28,399 nucleotides of DNA from CAYOHP01 sp964403795 [NCBI: uncultured bacterium] (GTDB lineage: Bacteria; Muiribacteriota; UBA6191; CAZXTJ01). Under the pieces are notes generated by a model. That model was not told the origin of the DNA, searched no databases, and saw nothing but the letters and a program-made list of their open reading frames with translations. Below, piece after piece: positions 13,249 through 21,965 of the stretch (position 1 is its first letter; each line of letters opens with the position of its first letter). Both the position numbers and the translations under genes were made by a program. The DNA lies in the NCBI GenBank assembly GCA_964403795.1, contig CAYOHP010000009.1:75592-103990 (forward strand), read 5' to 3'.

Positions 13249-15122
13249 TCGTCGAGCAGGTGGTCCACCTGGGTCTCGAAGAGGCGGGCCCGCAGGGCCG
13301 CCAGCCCGGGTGCCAAGGGGGACCCGCTAGCGTCGATGGCCCTGGCCAGGCGCGCCCCGGTCCGCGACCGGGCCGACTGCGAGAGCCCTCCGAGCGCCCT
13401 GCGGCGCAGCTCCACCAGTGGCGCGAAGTCGAAGCCCGGGCCCTCCGGCGGACCGCCCGCCAGGATCCGGTCCAGCGCCGCCACGCAGCGCTCCCCCGCC
13501 CACGGAGCCGGTCCTCCCGGCGCCATCGCCGACTCCAGGCGCGCCCGGATCTCGTCCGGTTCCGGCGCAGTCGGGTCCCCCGCCGGGGCCAGGACCCGGC
13601 GCACGTGCGCCAGGACGACCGCCTCGACCAGGGCTCCGGCCGGCCCGGGGAGCGGGTCCTCCAGCAGCTCCCAGGGATCGAGGCCCGTCGCACCGGCCGG
13701 GAAGGCGAGTTGCCAGACATCGTCCCCCAGGGCCGCGAGGATCGCCGCCAGGTCCGCCGAGTCCGGTTCCGTCCGGACCGACCGCGAGAGGGCGAGCAGC
13801 ACCTCCCTGCCTCGCCGGACGGGGTCCACGAGCGACTCGTCGGCTCTCTCCGATCGCGCCCGGATCGACCGGATCCCGAGGACCGCGGTCGCGAGCCAGC
13901 CGGAGACCCTAGGCCGGAGACCTGCGACCTCGAACGGCACGCCGTCCTTCTCGTCGACCTCCAGGGCAAGGTCCGAGGGTGCGAGGGTGGGAACGAGGCT
14001 CCCTTCGTCCCGAGGAGCCGCGGCCCCGGGATCGAAGGCGGTGTCCGTCCCCGGAATCCCATCGTGGCGTCCGGCGGTCCCCCTACCCCAGAGCGCACCC
14101 ACCGCGATGCCCACCGCCACCACCAGCCCCGCCCCTACCCAGGCACCGAGGAGGGAACCTGGGTAGGTCCCCGACGACCTCCCGCTGCCGGACGCCGGGA
14201 TCCGGGAAGTGCCGAGCGACCCGGCGCCGGGGCCATCCTCGTGGAAACCCGCCGCTGGCGGTTCCCCCGTGAGCCTCGCCCTGGCACTCGCCGCCGAGCC
14301 GGGTCGATCCCTGCGATCCTTGGCCATCAGGTCCTGGACCAGCAGCGACAACCGCTGCGGGACTCCCGGCACCAGGGTATGGAGGGGCGGAGGGTCGTAC
14401 CCGAGCTGGCGGTCCAGGATCTCGTTCAGGGTCGGGGCCGCGAACGGTTCGGAGCCCGAGAGGGCCCGATAGCAGAGCACACCCGCGGCATAGAGATCGT
14501 CCCGGGGATCCGGGTCCTCGCCCCGGATCTGCTCGGGCGGCATGTAGAGCGGGGTCCCGAGTACCGCCCCGGGTCGGGTCATGACCGTACTGCGGTCGAG
14601 GTCCCGGGCCAGCCCGAAGTCGAAGATCCGGAGGCCCCCGTCCTCGGCCCTCAGGACGTTGGCAGGCTTCAGGTCGCGATGCACGATCCCGACCCGGTGG
14701 ACCTCGGAGAGCCCCTCCAGGACCTGGCCGAGCCACTCCGCCGCGACCTCCGGGGGCACGGATCCCCGACCCGCCAGGACCCGGTCGAGCGACACTCCTC
14801 CCAGGTCCGGGTAGGCCACGAAGGCGAGCCCGGGATGGACCCCGTAGTCGACCACCGGAAGCACCCTCGGGTGGGAGATCCTGCCCAGGATCCGGGCCTC
14901 GGCCTCGAAGCGCTGGACCAGCGTCGGATCGGTGACCTCATCGAGCGGCATCAGCTTCAACACCACGGGCCGATCCAGCGAGCGCTGCACCGCCCGGACC
15001 GCCGCGCCCATGGCGCCTTTTCCGAGGACGTCGCCCAGGAGGTAGCGCTCCGTGAGTTCCGGCGGTGGCGGGGCTCCCCAGGGCAAGACCTTCGAGTCCA
15101 CCAGGCAGCTCCTCGGGGACAT
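13218..15122 (-). CDS. Transmembrane Hanks-type Ser/Thr protein kinase with novel C-terminal region
   Basis: The protein has 634 aa from the ATG at 15122; a GTG at 15101 has a better ribosome site (GAGGAG) and would drop 7 residues. The kinase domain (about 27-285) is complete: glycine loop GKGAMG (34-39), Lys56 (VVLKLM), HRDLKPAN (148-155), DFG (168-170) and a PPE in place of APE at about 195-197. A Gly/Ser-rich linker leads to one membrane segment at about 322-345. The remaining 290 residues should lie outside the membrane; they are Ala/Leu/Arg-rich, helical-looking and unlike PASTA or other known kinase sensor domains I can recognise. It is the last gene of the four-gene operon from 21629. 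Its substrates may include the FHA activators (inference). Confidence 0.92.
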   Translation of the reverse strand: MSPRSCLVDSKVLPWGAPPPPELTERYLLGDVLGKGAMGAAVRAVQRSLDRPVVLKLMPLDEVTDPTLVQRFEAEARILGRISHPRVLPVVDYGVHPGLAFVAYPDLGGVSLDRVLAGRGSVPPEVAAEWLGQVLEGLSEVHRVGIVHRDLKPANVLRAEDGGLRIFDFGLARDLDRSTVMTRPGAVLGTPLYMPPEQIRGEDPDPRDDLYAAGVLCYRALSGSEPFAAPTLNEILDRQLGYDPPPLHTLVPGVPQRLSLLVQDLMAKDRRDRPGSAASARARLTGEPPAAGFHEDGPGAGSLGTSRIPASGSGRSSGTYPGSLLGAWVGAGLVVAVGIAVGALWGRGTAGRHDGIPGTDTAFDPGAAAPRDEGSLVPTLAPSDLALEVDEKDGVPFEVAGLRPRVSGWLATAVLGIRSIRARSERADESLVDPVRRGREVLLALSRSVRTEPDSADLAAILAALGDDVWQLAFPAGATGLDPWELLEDPLPGPAGALVEAVVLAHVRRVLAPAGDPTAPEPDEIRARLESAMAPGGPAPWAGERCVAALDRILAGGPPEGPGFDFAPLVELRRRALGGLSQSARSRTGARLARAIDASGSPLAPGLAALRARLFETQVDHLLDDLTGPGSAGR

Positions 15123-15180
15123 CTTCCGACTCGTCCCCTGGGGACCGGTTCCCGGGACGACCGATCCGCCAGTGTAGTGC

Positions 15181-16980
15181 CTACTTCCCCGGCTTCACCT
15201 CGTCGTTGGCGACCTTGCCGTCCCGGATCTTCATGTGGACCTCGACGCCGCTGGCGAGCTTCTCGTCGTGCATGTGGAAGTCGAGCAGCCCGCTCGCCAC
15301 TGCGGCGTCGAGCTGGGCCCGCATACACCCGCGCTTCAGGCCGATGCCCTGGTTGGCCTCGTCGCAGGCGAGGATCGCGGCTCTCACGCTTCCCGCTGCC
15401 ACCGGATCGGTCGCGGTCGCCGAGACCGGTGTGCCGTCGGAGTCGGTCTCCTCGGCGATCTCGTCCGGGTCCTCGACCCCGTCTCCGTCGCGATCGATGT
15501 CGGGAGGGGACTCGCCGGTCCCGCCCTCGCCCATCCGGTCGTCCTCCTCCTTCCAGATCTCGTCCCATTCCTCGCGGGTCACTCCGCTGTCGGTCGGCCA
15601 TCCGGTCCACCCGGCGGCCGGATCCCGGGCGAAGGACTCGGCCTCGATCTCGGTGACGGGCGGGAACCCGGTGGGCGCCAGGGGAACGTCGGACCCGATC
15701 CGCTCCACCGCGTCCTCGGTGCTCAGGGCATCGACCACTCCGACGAGGACCTGGTCGAGGCTCTCCTGTCCTCCGTAGAGCGGCGCGCCTCCCGCCGCGG
15801 TGCTGGCCTCGGCGATCGCCGCATCCACGGTCGCCGAGTCCTTGCCTGCGACCATCGCGACCCTCGCCAGCTCGACGAAGATCGAGGTCGCCAGGGTCGG
15901 GTCGATCCCCGACCGGGCCTCGGCGTCCGCCGACCGCCACTCGTCGGCCGCGGTCTGCAGGAGTTCCTCGGCGGTACGCAGCATGTCCCGGGCCTCGGGA
16001 TGCGCGGGACCCCGTTTCCAGGCTTCGGCAGTCCAGGAACGGGCCAGGATCAGGGTCGTCAGGATGCGGGTGCGCAGGTCGCCCGTGGCCCGGTCCCTGG
16101 CCTCCGTGATCCGGGTCCGGGCCGAAGTGTGGTTGCCTGCCCTCCGCTGGAACCTCCCCCGCTCCATGGCGGGCAGGAACGACTGGAAGCCCCCCCCGTC
16201 CTCGCCGAGGAGGTGGATCCCCGTCCGCAGGAGCCGGTCGGACTCGGTCCGGTCGGCCTCGAGCCCTCCGCCCGACGCGATCAGCCGGTCGGCGGTGGCC
16301 TCGGGCCCTTCGATCGTCGGGACCGGGCCCTGTCCCCCGGAGAGGACCCGGACGAGATCGGCTCCGAGACCGGTGAGGCGAGCCGCGGTCCGGGTGCGAT
16401 TGGCCGTCTCCTCCAGCAGGACCCGGCTGGCCCGGTCGGCCGCGGCCTTGCGTCCGGCCGGATCGCGGGGATCCTCCCCGAGCCGGCCGACGTACTCGAT
16501 GACGACCCGCTGGGTCCGGCGGGCCGACTGGTCGAACAGGGCGATCCGATGGTGGAAGCGCCTCACCAGGGTCTCGAACTCGATCTCGACCACCACGTCC
16601 ACCAGGCCGGGGAGCGGAGGACCGTTCCCGACCACCACATCCTCGACCCAGACCGAGTACGTCGCGCCCCGGTACTCGCTGGTCTCCTGGTGGCGGAAGG
16701 GACCGCTGCCGACGCCCCCCTCGGCGTAGAAACGCACCGTCCATGGCCGCTTCTTCAGCCGGTTGGCGATCCGGGCCACGATCGCCTCCGAGCGGTAGAA
16801 GTGCTCGGCGTCGACCGTCATGGTCCGGGTGAGGGCGGTCTCCCCCAGGGTCAACCGGGAGAGGTTCGAGACCAGCAGGAAGAGCAGGGCGGCGAGGATC
16901 AGGACCACCGGCAGGGTGCTCGCCCGTCGACCCGGACGCCTACCGCTCCCCGTACCCGGCAAACCTGCGCGATCCGTCAC
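15181..16980 (-). CDS. Anchored protein with pilin/PilX-like N-terminus and calcium-loop motif
   Basis: The 599-aa protein starts at a GTG at 16980 with GGAAGG immediately upstream; no later start keeps the N-terminal segment. Residues about 23-40 are a single hydrophobic helix (STLPVVLILAALLFLLVSNL) continuing into an amphipathic stretch with LGETAL and FYRSEA. This resembles the N-terminus of PilX-type minor pilins, where a Glu-Ala motif (AEA) follows the helix. I see no certain prepilin peptidase site. Residues about 90-200 look like beta strands, and 205-430 are helical and Arg/Ala-rich. Near 495-517 is a thrombospondin-3-like run (DRDGDGVEDPDE), a typical calcium ligand loop. The C-terminal 60 residues contain paired Cys. 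The gene lies 24 bp after the 773-aa gene and 58 bp before the kinase gene. Assignment to a pilus system is only suggestive. Confidence 0.82.
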   Translation of the reverse strand: MTDRAGLPGTGSGRRPGRRASTLPVVLILAALLFLLVSNLSRLTLGETALTRTMTVDAEHFYRSEAIVARIANRLKKRPWTVRFYAEGGVGSGPFRHQETSEYRGATYSVWVEDVVVGNGPPLPGLVDVVVEIEFETLVRRFHHRIALFDQSARRTQRVVIEYVGRLGEDPRDPAGRKAAADRASRVLLEETANRTRTAARLTGLGADLVRVLSGGQGPVPTIEGPEATADRLIASGGGLEADRTESDRLLRTGIHLLGEDGGGFQSFLPAMERGRFQRRAGNHTSARTRITEARDRATGDLRTRILTTLILARSWTAEAWKRGPAHPEARDMLRTAEELLQTAADEWRSADAEARSGIDPTLATSIFVELARVAMVAGKDSATVDAAIAEASTAAGGAPLYGGQESLDQVLVGVVDALSTEDAVERIGSDVPLAPTGFPPVTEIEAESFARDPAAGWTGWPTDSGVTREEWDEIWKEEDDRMGEGGTGESPPDIDRDGDGVEDPDEIAEETDSDGTPVSATATDPVAAGSVRAAILACDEANQGIGLKRGCMRAQLDAAVASGLLDFHMHDEKLASGVEVHMKIRDGKVANDEVKPGK

Positions 16981-17004
16981 CCTTCCAGGGTGCCATGGGC
17001 GGTT

Positions 17005-19326
17005 CTACTTCACCTCGATCAGCTGGAAGCCGGTACGTCCCCGGTAGCCGTCCTGGGTCTCGTCCTGAAAGGCGAAGACCGCCACCCGGCGCGAGCCCCC
17101 CAGGTCGGCGAGCTGCTGGGCGTGCTCCGAGTCGATCGCCCCGTCCCGCTCGAAGTCCCACATCCACTTCACGACGCTCTTCGCCTCGCGATAGTGGTTG
17201 GCGGCCGCCGAGATCCACCGCAACCCGGTGTCGTTGGCCAATGCGCCGCTCGCCGGCCAGGCGGTCAGCGGTCGGGGCTTGGTCCAACCGAGGTCGTTCC
17301 AGGGCCGGGAAGGCACCGCTTCCTTCGGCTTCTGGCCGAAGACGATGTCGCCCTTGCCGGACGGGTCGACGTCGTTCGAGCCGATCCCGGCACCGAGCAC
17401 CGAGTAGGTCATGTTCTCGGGATCGATCGAGATCATCCCCTGGAACTGCATGGTGGTCTCGGGCAGCACGTCGACCGGGGGCGGGTTGGGCCCTCCGCCC
17501 GAGGGTCGGGGCTTGCCGCCGGACCCGCTGCGGAACGTATCGACGTGCGCCTTCCCGAAGTTGAAGTTGGGGGGAGGCCAGTCCACCGTGACGCCGTCCT
17601 TGTCGAGCTCGTCGGGGTGGGCGATCAGGGCGTCGTACTCCTTCCAGAGCGCCGTCCCCGCCTTCTCGGGCCACTCCAGGGGATCGACCACGTCCATGCG
17701 GACGTGCAGCCACTGCTTGGCGAAGCTCTCCAGCAGATCCGGGGCGCGCTTTCGCACCTCGACCGGGACCAGCTCGGCGAGCGGGGGGCGGACCGGGGCC
17801 GGGCGCTTCGAGTCCGAGGCCCCGTAGATCATCATCCCCTTGCCCATGTAGGTGTTCCCGAAGTTGTAGCGCCAGCCCTGCTGGGCGGTCATCACCTTGG
17901 TCGAGGACTCGGTGACCACCGGCTCGAGCAGCCCGCGGATCGCCTGGGCGTTCTCGCCCTGGCCGAAGCCGATGGCCGCGATCGGGTTGGCGCCCAGGTA
18001 GACCCACTTCAGCCACTCGGTGGGCTTGAACTGCCCGGTCTTCTCGAGCAGCGCCAGGACCAGCTTGTCGCCGGGGTTCTTGGCCTCGCGCCCGGCGAGC
18101 CCGCTGTAGAGCCCGATGTTCTTGTAGTCGTCGTCGGTGAGGAAGGTCTGGACGATCAGATCGAGCGCCTTCATCTTCTCCCGGACCTTGGGTTCGGCCA
18201 TGGTCTTGGCGAGCTGCTTCAGGTCGATCCCGAACATCTGGGCCAGCAGGCAGGTGAAGCCCTCGAAGTTGCCCATCTCGATCACGTAGTCGAGCTGGTT
18301 CAGGCCGCCGTACTTCTCCTGGGGGAGTTCGACCGCCAGCTGCTCGAAGGTGATGTTGGGCGGGTGCTCCCCGGCGTAGCCGCCGAGCTCCACCGGCAGG
18401 TCGCGCACCACCAGGTTGCAGCCCATCTTGCCCTCGCTGAACCCCATGGTCCCGAGCGGGTTGGCGCCCGCCACGTCGACCACGAAGTTCCCCGAGATGC
18501 CGTTCTCGAAGTTGTTCAGGTTCAGCAGTTCCGCCACCCAGCCCTGCACGTAGCCCTGCTGGGCCAGCATGTCGAGGCGGCCGCCGAACTCGGGCTTGAA
18601 GCGGTCCTTGATCTCCAGCTTGAAGTGGTCGAGGGTCTCCCAGTGCACACCCAGCGCCCACCCGTCCCAGGGCTTCACGTCCCGGTAGGAGAGGCCCAGG
18701 GTGGCGAGGTGGAGGTCCTTCACCTTGGATCCCGTGGGGAGCACCTTCTCCATCTTGGCTTCCTCGCCGGTCCAGCCGGTGACCCAGCCCCGGTAGGCGT
18801 GGTTGCGCTCGGTGTTGGTGTCGGTCCAGTGGTCGTCGGTGGGGAAGGCCCGGTGGCGGGTCATCTGCCCGCTGGCCAGGTTCATCCCGCTGATCCAGAC
18901 CTCCCAGTCGAAGGGGGCCTTCAGGACCAGGTTGGCGCCCTCGTTGGCGATCAGCTCCGAGGGGAGCTCGTGGGGCTCGTGCTTGTTGGCCGCCGAGAGA
19001 TCGGGTGCGGTGCGGGTGCCCTTGTCGCCCTCGGCCCGGGGATGGCCGGGCCCCTCGATGTGGCCGTGGGCCGACTTGAAGTCCCCCACGTTCGACTTCT
19101 CCTCGGAGCACGAGTCCGCCACCATGGCGCCGAACTTCATGGGAGCGGCCCCGCCCCCGACCGCCAGCGGGTCGTCGTGGGTGAAGGGCATGCCATCGGG
19201 TCCGAATCGGCCCACGATCGAGAGGGGCTTGCCGGCGCCGGCGCCGCCTGCCGGCGGGGCTGGGGCGGGCTGGGCCCCGGCCGCCACCGCCAGCGTGAAC
19301 AGGAGAAGGGTTCGCATCGGGGTCAC
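17005..19326 (-). CDS. Large exported protein of unknown function (773 aa)
   Basis: The start is the GTG at 19326, which overlaps the stop of the preceding propeller gene (GTGA) and follows AGGAAGGACCT. A downstream ATG at 19317 is in frame but further from that site. A Sec signal peptide spans about 1-22 (MTPMRTLLLFTLAVAAGAQP). The mature protein begins with a Gly/Ala/Pro stretch, then a long globular region without membrane segments. It is rich in Trp, Asn, Asp and Gly, such as the WVTGWTG and LNNFENGISGNF segments, and has a Gly/Pro linker near 615-635. Only a few cysteines are present. I recognise no domain or active-site motif. Translational coupling to the propeller gene suggests the two exported proteins work together, perhaps as parts of one surface complex (inference). 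It is the second gene of the four-gene sigma-54 operon. Confidence 0.85.
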   Translation of the reverse strand: MTPMRTLLLFTLAVAAGAQPAPAPPAGGAGAGKPLSIVGRFGPDGMPFTHDDPLAVGGGAAPMKFGAMVADSCSEEKSNVGDFKSAHGHIEGPGHPRAEGDKGTRTAPDLSAANKHEPHELPSELIANEGANLVLKAPFDWEVWISGMNLASGQMTRHRAFPTDDHWTDTNTERNHAYRGWVTGWTGEEAKMEKVLPTGSKVKDLHLATLGLSYRDVKPWDGWALGVHWETLDHFKLEIKDRFKPEFGGRLDMLAQQGYVQGWVAELLNLNNFENGISGNFVVDVAGANPLGTMGFSEGKMGCNLVVRDLPVELGGYAGEHPPNITFEQLAVELPQEKYGGLNQLDYVIEMGNFEGFTCLLAQMFGIDLKQLAKTMAEPKVREKMKALDLIVQTFLTDDDYKNIGLYSGLAGREAKNPGDKLVLALLEKTGQFKPTEWLKWVYLGANPIAAIGFGQGENAQAIRGLLEPVVTESSTKVMTAQQGWRYNFGNTYMGKGMMIYGASDSKRPAPVRPPLAELVPVEVRKRAPDLLESFAKQWLHVRMDVVDPLEWPEKAGTALWKEYDALIAHPDELDKDGVTVDWPPPNFNFGKAHVDTFRSGSGGKPRPSGGGPNPPPVDVLPETTMQFQGMISIDPENMTYSVLGAGIGSNDVDPSGKGDIVFGQKPKEAVPSRPWNDLGWTKPRPLTAWPASGALANDTGLRWISAAANHYREAKSVVKWMWDFERDGAIDSEHAQQLADLGGSRRVAVFAFQDETQDGYRGRTGFQLIEVK

Positions 19327-21629
19327 AGGTCCTTCCTGCGGCTCTCGATCTGCAAGGTGTCGACGGCGAAGTCCTTGGGTCGGACGTGGATCGGGATCCG
19401 GAGGTCGGAGACGTTCGACATCAGGTCCCGGACCACGATCCGCAAGTACAGCTCACGGGAGTCGGGGTAGCGCTCCACCGGATGATTGGCTGCGCGGAAG
19501 ATCAGGTACGGGGCGTTCTCGTTGGAGATGGCGAGCACCGCCCCGTCCTGGCCGCCGTGGGCCATCTCCTCCACCCACCAGGTGATCCCCGGGTAGTGGC
19601 GCTCCAGGTTCTCGTTGCGGCTGATCCGCTTCAGGTAGGGCGGCTTGGGATCGAGGGGATCCATGGCCCTGGGGTCATGCCGGAGCATGTGGGTGACCTC
19701 GACGGAAGCGGGCGGCACCTTCCCGTCCGGATAGAGGGTGCGCGCCAGGTCCTTGGGGACGCCGACCCGGAGCCAGCGATTGTCGCGGGCCAGCACGTCG
19801 ACCTTGAGGCGCACGTTCTCGAAGGTCCAGAGGCCGTCGAAGTCGGGGCTGGTGAGGCGGGGATGGGCGAAGGGCGCGGTGCCGGCCTTCCCCGCCACCC
19901 CGGTCGGCACCTTGAACTTGCCGAGCCCCATGTGGGGACCGAGGTTCTCGCGGGCCCCCGAGAGCAGCAGGAAGAGGGAGTTCCCGAGGCCCGTGTCGGT
20001 GGGGTACTCGAGGCGGGCTGCCGGCTCGCTCCCCGGCCCTCCGGCACCGACCTGGATGGGAGCCAGGTCGGCCGGGGTCGGCTCGCCCGGAGGCGGGACG
20101 TCGCGGTGGTAGTCGCGGATCTGGAGGCTCATCGAGACCACGTCGGACCGGGTGGTGGCGTCCGGCTCCTGGTCGACCAGCTTCAGCACCATCGGATCGC
20201 CGCCGCCCTCGGGGCTGACGGTCACCAGCACATGCGGAGGATCCTCGTCCTGGTCCCAGTAGGGCCACATCGCACCCTGGTTGAGACCGGCCTCGGCGGG
20301 CGCCAGCTTGTGATAGTCCGGCGGGCCGCCGGTCGCTTCGACCCCGACCACCCAGATCCGGGACTCGCCTCCTCCCCGGTCGAAGGGATCCTCCTTGGTG
20401 CGGTCCGACATGTAGGCCAGGAACTTCGAGTCCCCCGAGAAGACCGGCCAGGAATCGTCGGCTCCGTCACCCAGGAACTCCGGGGTGCCGGGCGCCGCCT
20501 CCAGATCGCGCACCGGGCCCTGGAGCACGGGCAGCTCCTCCACCCAGCGGAGCTGTCCCGGACCGGTCTCCTCGACCCGGCTCACGTACAGGTCCCAGTC
20601 GCCGTCGCGATCGGTCGCATAGGCGAGGAAGCTCCCGTCGGAGGACACGCTGGGGCGGGAGATGCGGGCCTTGCCCCCGTAGAGCGAGTAGCGCATCCAG
20701 GAGTCGATGTCGGCGGCGTCGTCGCCGTCGCTGGCGCTGGCGGTCGGGTCGCTGCCCCGGAAGGGCTTGGGGTAAGGGCCCTCGCCCGGGACCAGCAGGG
20801 TCGGCTCGGTGGGCGGTTCGAGGGACATGTACCAGATGTCGGAACCCACGTTGTCGGGATCCGGACGCACCCAGTAGAGGTAGTTGCCGGCCGTCGAGAC
20901 CACCGGGTGGAGACCCATCACCGGGATGCCCGAGGGCGACATCACCGGCTCGGGGCGGGCCGCCTCGGGCTGCTCGAATGGGTAGCGCATCAGGTGCCAG
21001 CCCGGCTCGCCGGCGGGACCGTTGTCGTAGAAGAAGCGGGCGAAGTAGATCCACTTCCCCTCGGGATCGACCACCGGGAAGCCGTCCATCACGGCACCGT
21101 CCTCGGCCGGTCGGGTCAGGGCGTTGCCGGGCTTGCCGAAGTGCAGTGCCAGACCGCCGCCCCCGACCTTCCCGTCCGGGTTCTCCTTGGGCTTGGCCCC
21201 CGGCACCGACTCGGGTCCCCAGCTCGGGCCCCCGATCCAGAGGAGGCGCTTGCCGGTGTGGTCGAGGGCCGGGTGGAGGAACCGGAGGTCGGCCTTGGGG
21301 GATTTCTCGTCGACCTTCCCGGCCTCCTTGAGTTCGGTGCCGCTGGAATCGAGGAAGTAGCTCTCGTCGACCCGCACGACCCCCTTGAGGATCAGCTCCG
21401 CGGGGGTCCCGGGAGGGGCGAAGAGATGGGTGGCCAGGGTGAAGTCGTTGCCCTTCTGGACGGTCCAGACCAGGCGTCCCTCGGGCTCCAGGGCTCGCCT
21501 TGCGAAGAACCCCATGCCATCGTCGAAGCCCTGGGCCGAGGCGTGGACCGCCAGGGCCAGCGCGAGGAAGGCCCGAGCCAGGGCTCGGGCTCCGCTGTTG
21601 CGCTGGCGCGCACCTCCGGGTCTGTGCAT
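19323..21629 (-). CDS. Exported TolB-like (PD40) beta-propeller protein
   Basis: The 768-aa protein starts at the ATG at 21629 with GGAGA just upstream; the open frame extends far beyond but is only antisense to the divergent gene. A signal peptide spans about 1-32 (hydrophobic ALARAFLALALAVHASA). Several PD40/WD40-like blades are readable: HPALDHTGKRLLWIGG, PVVDPEGKWIYFARFF, PVVSTAGNYLYWVRPD, SVSSDGSFLAYATDRDGDWD and PVFSGDSKFLAYMSDR. These are the S-x-D-G-x-x-[IL]-[AY]-[FY] signature of TolB-type propellers. About 250 residues follow with no recognised domain, possibly beta-sandwich. Such propellers usually bind protein partners at the cell envelope. It is the first gene of the operon 21629-13218, behind a near-perfect sigma-54 promoter, and is coupled to the next gene by a 4-bp overlap. 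Confidence 0.87.
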   Translation of the reverse strand: MHRPGGARQRNSGARALARAFLALALAVHASAQGFDDGMGFFARRALEPEGRLVWTVQKGNDFTLATHLFAPPGTPAELILKGVVRVDESYFLDSSGTELKEAGKVDEKSPKADLRFLHPALDHTGKRLLWIGGPSWGPESVPGAKPKENPDGKVGGGGLALHFGKPGNALTRPAEDGAVMDGFPVVDPEGKWIYFARFFYDNGPAGEPGWHLMRYPFEQPEAARPEPVMSPSGIPVMGLHPVVSTAGNYLYWVRPDPDNVGSDIWYMSLEPPTEPTLLVPGEGPYPKPFRGSDPTASASDGDDAADIDSWMRYSLYGGKARISRPSVSSDGSFLAYATDRDGDWDLYVSRVEETGPGQLRWVEELPVLQGPVRDLEAAPGTPEFLGDGADDSWPVFSGDSKFLAYMSDRTKEDPFDRGGGESRIWVVGVEATGGPPDYHKLAPAEAGLNQGAMWPYWDQDEDPPHVLVTVSPEGGGDPMVLKLVDQEPDATTRSDVVSMSLQIRDYHRDVPPPGEPTPADLAPIQVGAGGPGSEPAARLEYPTDTGLGNSLFLLLSGARENLGPHMGLGKFKVPTGVAGKAGTAPFAHPRLTSPDFDGLWTFENVRLKVDVLARDNRWLRVGVPKDLARTLYPDGKVPPASVEVTHMLRHDPRAMDPLDPKPPYLKRISRNENLERHYPGITWWVEEMAHGGQDGAVLAISNENAPYLIFRAANHPVERYPDSRELYLRIVVRDLMSNVSDLRIPIHVRPKDFAVDTLQIESRRKDL

Positions 21630-21713
21630 GTTCTCCGGCCGATTTCTCGGGGTCCGTCGTCTCCGACCGCCATCGGCGACGACACCGTCCGCGACTTCCG
21701 CAGGCTGCATGCG

Positions 21714-21729
21714 AGCAAGGGCGATGCCA
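21714..21729 (-). promoter_or_regulatory. Sigma-54 promoter (-24/-12) of the four-gene exported operon
   Basis: The minus strand reads TGGCAT-CGCCC-TTGCT, which matches the sigma-54 consensus TGGCAY-N5-TTGCW at every defined position. The predicted start is near 21703, 74 nt before the ATG at 21629. Confidence 0.75.
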
Positions 21730-21790
21730 CAGGTGGTTGCCACCCCGAGGAGCCCGGGACCCGGGTCCGATCGGCCGATTTGGGAAGGAC

Positions 21791-21841
21791 TGGATACGTC
21801 GGTTACCATCTGGATACCAATGTAGCCGCTCCCGGTATCCA
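21791..21841. promoter_or_regulatory. Cluster of TGGATAC sites, candidate activator/operator
   Basis: TGGATAC at 21791-21797, TGGATACC at 21811-21818 and the inverted copy GGTATCCA at 21834-21841. The last two form a perfect 8-bp inverted repeat with a 15-bp spacer, and the first two are 20 bp apart, about two helical turns. A related GGTTACC is at 21801-21807. The cluster is about 88-138 bp upstream of the predicted sigma-54 start of the exported operon and immediately upstream of the tectonin gene's -35, so it could activate one and influence the other. Confidence 0.55.
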
Positions 21842-21858
21842 CGTTCCGGAACAGGGAC

Positions 21859-21886
21859 TTGACGACCTGGGGAAGGTCCCTAGACT
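21859..21886 (+). promoter_or_regulatory. Sigma-70-like promoter of the tectonin-like gene
   Basis: TTGACG at -35 (five of six consensus bases) and TAGACT at -10 (four of six) with a 16-bp spacer. The predicted start near 21893 leaves a leader of about 70 nt to the ATG at 21966. No sigma-54 match is seen on this strand in the spacer. Confidence 0.4.
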
Positions 21887-21965
21887 CCCTGCGATCGAGA
21901 CGCCCCACCGAGAGCCGCTGGCTCCGGAACAACAACAGGGGCGACCTGAAGGGTTGGTCCAGACC

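Larger units (their letters stand above)
21630..21965. promoter_or_regulatory. Divergent control region of 336 bp
   Basis: This spacer separates the minus-strand exported operon from the plus-strand tectonin-like gene. It holds three things, listed separately: a sigma-54 promoter for the operon (21714-21729), a cluster of TGGATAC sites (21791-21841) and a sigma-70-like promoter for the tectonin gene (21859-21886). The TGGATAC cluster lies between the two promoters and could act on both. I see no coding sequence in it; the open frames across it are continuations of the flanking genes' antisense frames. Confidence 0.6.

Noticed and set aside
15235-19470. Very long plus-strand open frame (over 1,400 codons) opposite the 773-aa and pilin-like genes
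   Set aside because: It is a mirror frame of strongly GC-biased codons. The translation is a His/Gly/Arg/Leu-rich stream with no motifs, while the minus-strand frames have starts, signal peptides and coherent sequences.
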